Shown here in pieces: positions 46,012 to 48,215 of a stretch of DNA of 48,215 nucleotides. Below the pieces are notes generated by a model. It saw only the letters and a program-made list of their open reading frames with translations. It made no database searches and was not told the origin of the DNA. Made by a program: the position numbers and the translations under genes. Every line of letters starts with the position of its first letter. The stretch's first letter is position 1. Origin of the DNA: an uncultured Gammaproteobacteria bacterium (lineage in GTDB: Bacteria > Pseudomonadota > Gammaproteobacteria > Pseudomonadales > Pseudohongiellaceae); the NCBI GenBank assembly GCA_913060495.1, contig CAJXRP010000026.1, positions 1 to 48,215 on the forward strand. The letters are read 5' to 3'.

Positions 46012-46503
46012 TTGAGAAGAATTTTATTGTTCGGGAATTCTGGGTCAGGGAAATCTACACTAGCCGCTCGACTCGCAAGTGAAGCCACTCTAGCGCATTT
46101 AGACTTGGATTCTCTTGCATGGCTGCCAACTGAACCGCCGCAGCGTATGCCCTTGGTCGAAAGCAAAATATTGATTGATGAATTCATCGAGAAGAATGAT
46201 TCTTGGGTGATCGAGGGTTGTTATACAGACCTGCTGGATATGTTGGCTGTCGTTGCTACTGAGCTTGTGTTTCTGAACCTGTCGATAGATCAGTGTCTGG
46301 AGAATGCGAGAAACAGGCCATGGGAGCCGCATAAATACCCTTCAAAGCAAGCGCAGGATGCAAATCTTGAGATGCTGTTGGGTTGGATTGCTCAGTACGA
46401 GAAGAGGGAAGACGTCTTCTCTCTCTCGGCGCATATAGAATTCTATGAAGGCTTTTCTGGAACGAAGACCCGCATACTTTCGAATGAACATTCCTTTAGC
46501 TAA
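46012..46503 (+). CDS. P-loop NTPase of the shikimate-kinase-like/FlaR type
   Basis: 163 residues with a Walker A loop GNSGSGKST (8-16), LDLDSLAWLP after the first strand, and a WVIEGCYTDLL segment. The conserved NRPWEPHKYPSKQ and QDANLEML belong to a family often labelled shikimate kinase or topology modulation protein; the biological role is unknown and it is not AroK. The TTG at 46012 has GGAG seven bases upstream and gives the family start M-R-R-I-L-L-F-G. A GTG at 45988, abutting manB, would add eight residues. Confidence 0.8.
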   Translation: MRRILLFGNSGSGKSTLAARLASEATLAHLDLDSLAWLPTEPPQRMPLVESKILIDEFIEKNDSWVIEGCYTDLLDMLAVVATELVFLNLSIDQCLENARNRPWEPHKYPSKQAQDANLEMLLGWIAQYEKREDVFSLSAHIEFYEGFSGTKTRILSNEHSFS

Positions 46504-46610
46504 AAAGTTTGTCGACAGAGACGGGTATCAATAGGAAGTAGAATTGCATAAGGTTGATCTGAATCGCATTGTCCTCTAGCCAGATAGTTTTTTGGTCAGC
46601 ACTCTCGTTA

Positions 46611-48171
46611 CTATTTTTTCCAGTATTTAATTTTTTCAATCAGGCCTTGAGTTGATTCATCGAGATTGTCTTGGTCTGCTTCTGTAGACATAGCCGCATA
46701 GACCTTTGTAGACAGCTTCTTTCCGAGTTCAACTCCCCATTGGTCGAAGGCGTTGATGTTCCAAAGTACGCTGAGGGCATAGACCTTGTGTTCGTAGAGT
46801 GCGATCAGCATACCTAGATTGTAGGGATTCAATTCTTCGAGCAGCAGTGTGTTGCTAGGTTTGTTGCCTGCCACAACCTTGTGAATCGAATCGGCGTCGA
46901 GTTTGCCTTCCATCAACGCCAAACTCTGGCTAAAGCAATTGGCCAATAAGTGTTGATGCGCCTCAGCGTTGCCTCTCACATCACTGTTCGCTGCCGCTAT
47001 GAAATCCACAGGAATGAATTCAGTGCCCTGGTGCAATAGTTGGAAATAGGAATGTTGCCCATTCGTACCGGCCGTGCCCCAAATCACGTCGCCGGTGTTG
47101 TGTTCGATCGGCGTGCCTTGCTTGTCTGCGCTCTTGCCAAGGCTTTCCATGCATAGTTGCTGCAGGTAGGAAGGAAGCAGATTTAAACGTTGGCTATAGG
47201 GTAGGACGGCGCTGCTATGGGCATTGAAGTATTCCCTATACCAGAAGCTCAGCAGGGCAAGAATGACGGGCATATTTTCTTGCAGCGGTGCTTCTCTAAA
47301 GTGCTTATCCATGGAATTTGCACCAGCAAGCAACTGCCTGAACTTGTCCATGCCGACGGCGAGGGCGATGGGCAGACCGATCGCCGACCACAAGGAAAAT
47401 CGACCGCCAACCCAGTCCCATAGGGGGAATAGGTTTTGCTCTTCTATTCCGAACTCGGTGGCCGCTCTCAGGTTTGTGGTCATCGCTATGAAGTGCTTTG
47501 CCGTGGCGGTCGCGTCGGTTTTTCGCAGTAGCCAATCACGTGCTGCCTCAGCGTTCTTTAGCGTTTCGAGAGTAGCAAAAGACTTGGAGGCCACGACGAA
47601 GAGGGTGGTCTCGGCCTGCATGTCTTTGAGCGTATTCTGAAGATGAGAGGGGTCAAGATTCGATACGAAATGAACACTAAGCTTAGTGTTGGAGAATGTG
47701 CTGAGCGCGTCACACACCATCGCGGGCCCGAGATCTGAGCCGCCAATACCGAGGTTGACGATGTCAGTGATCGCCTTGCCGCTGTAGCCTGTCCACGTTC
47801 CGTTATGTATTTGTGCGACAAGCTTTTCGATCTTGTCGAGAGTTTCAATGACTTCGGGAGTGTTGGTCTCTGCAGCGGGAGTTCGTAGAGCGACATGCAG
47901 CGCTGCTCGTTCTTCGGTGGTATTAATTTCTTCGCCGCCAAACATTGCAGCAATGGCTGCGGGCAACTGACTCTGTTCGGCAAAATCGAGTAGTAGTGCA
48001 ATTGTTTCTGGGGTTAAAAAATTCTTGGAGTAATCGAGTAAGAGCCCCTCGTGACTTAAAGAGTACTCACTGAATCGATTGCTGTTTTTATCAAAAAGCG
48101 TGCGTAGGCGAAATTCTTTGCGATTGAATTCTTCGCTGTGTTTCTGTAATGCAAGCCTAGCAACTTTATTC
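46611..48171 (-). CDS. pgi: glucose-6-phosphate isomerase (5' end missing)
   Basis: Interconverts glucose-6-P and fructose-6-P; the latter feeds ManC upstream. 519 genuine residues are present, lacking roughly the first 10-15. Motifs: LGIGGSDLGPAMV, FVVASKSFATLET, DWVGGRFSLWSAIGL, GTNGQHSYFQLLHQGT and DQWGVELGKKL. An apparent N-terminal stretch (SLVGSEMCIRDR and neighbours) is translated adapter and is excluded here. The gene is tail to tail with the P-loop NTPase gene; the 107-base gap between them shows no clear terminator. Confidence 0.95.
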
Positions 48172-48215
48172 CTGTCTCTTATACACATCTCCGAGCCCAC
48201 GAGACTCCTGAGCAT
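48172..48215. other. Illumina Nextera adapter and i7 index (not genomic)
   Basis: 48172-48190 is the Tn5 mosaic end CTGTCTCTTATACACATCT. 48191-48205 is the read-2 adapter CCGAGCCCACGAGAC. 48206-48213 (TCCTGAGC) is the i7 index N704, and the final AT begins the P7 tail. The match is exact over all 44 bases, so this is untrimmed sequencing adapter. Confidence 0.99.

Noticed and set aside
48172..48215. First 15 residues of the pgi ORF as real protein
   Set aside because: They are the translation of Nextera adapter and index sequence.
1..48215. Phage, CRISPR array, defence island or secretion system
   Set aside because: Nearly every gene is a recognisable housekeeping gene in conserved order; no integrase, repeat array or defence gene was seen.

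Overview
This window looks like core chromosome of a gammaproteobacterium, closest in gene content and order to the Pseudomonas/Cellvibrio side of the class and probably marine. That placement rests on family recognition only. Supporting points are the rpsU-yqeY-dnaG-rpoD block with divergent tsaD, lptD-surA-pdxA-rsmA-apaG-apaH with divergent amgK-murU, trpG-trpD-trpC facing a Vfr-type crp, fabA-fabB, and aroQ-accB-accC-prmA leading to dusB-fis-purH-purD. Base composition is close to half G+C throughout and almost every gene is a recognisable housekeeping gene. I see no prophage, CRISPR array, complete insertion sequence, rRNA or defence locus.

Layout. 1-316: a tRNA-Ile2(CAU) gene and, upstream of it, a duplicated fragment of its 5' half. 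317-6005 (minus): an SDR oxidoreductase, then the macromolecular-synthesis genes rpoD, dnaG, yqeY and rpsU. 6333-8318 (plus): tsaD, folB, folK. 8345-18319 (minus): GST, pteridine reductase, cca, apaH, apaG, rsmA, pdxA, surA, lptD, covering pterin, tRNA-end, rRNA and outer-membrane biogenesis. 18553-23478 (plus): amgK-murU (MurNAc recycling), a TerB/J-domain protein, rpe, trpE. 23488-24915 (minus): a photolyase wedged between trpE and trpG. 25060-27574 (plus): trpGDC, meeting crp at a shared hairpin terminator. 28621-29046: an OsmC-like protein. 29097-42027 (minus): coq7, purD, purH, fis, dusB, a DUF3426 membrane protein, prmA, accC, accB, aroQ, a lone DsbD N-terminal domain, fabB, fabA. 42226-46503 (plus): GDP-mannose and UDP-glucose precursor genes manC, galU, manB and a P-loop NTPase. 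46611-48171 (minus): pgi, cut by the end of the sequence.

Main unusual items. (1) The last 44 bases are Illumina Nextera adapter with an i7 index, not genome, so the apparent N-terminus of pgi is artificial. (2) Between prmA and the DUF3426 gene there is a 272-bp MITE-like element with 27-bp imperfect terminal inverted repeats, CTAG at both outer ends and a second 23-bp inverted repeat inside. (3) A 44-bp copy of the tRNA-Ile2 5' half lies just upstream of the intact gene. (4) The nDsbD protein has its redox cysteines but none of DsbD's membrane or thioredoxin domains. (5) Palindromes with TGTGA/TCACA arms lie in front of crp.

Starts were re-chosen where an alternative initiation codon has a better Shine-Dalgarno or fits the family's usual N-terminus. 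No database search was possible, so names rest on recognised motifs, length and context.
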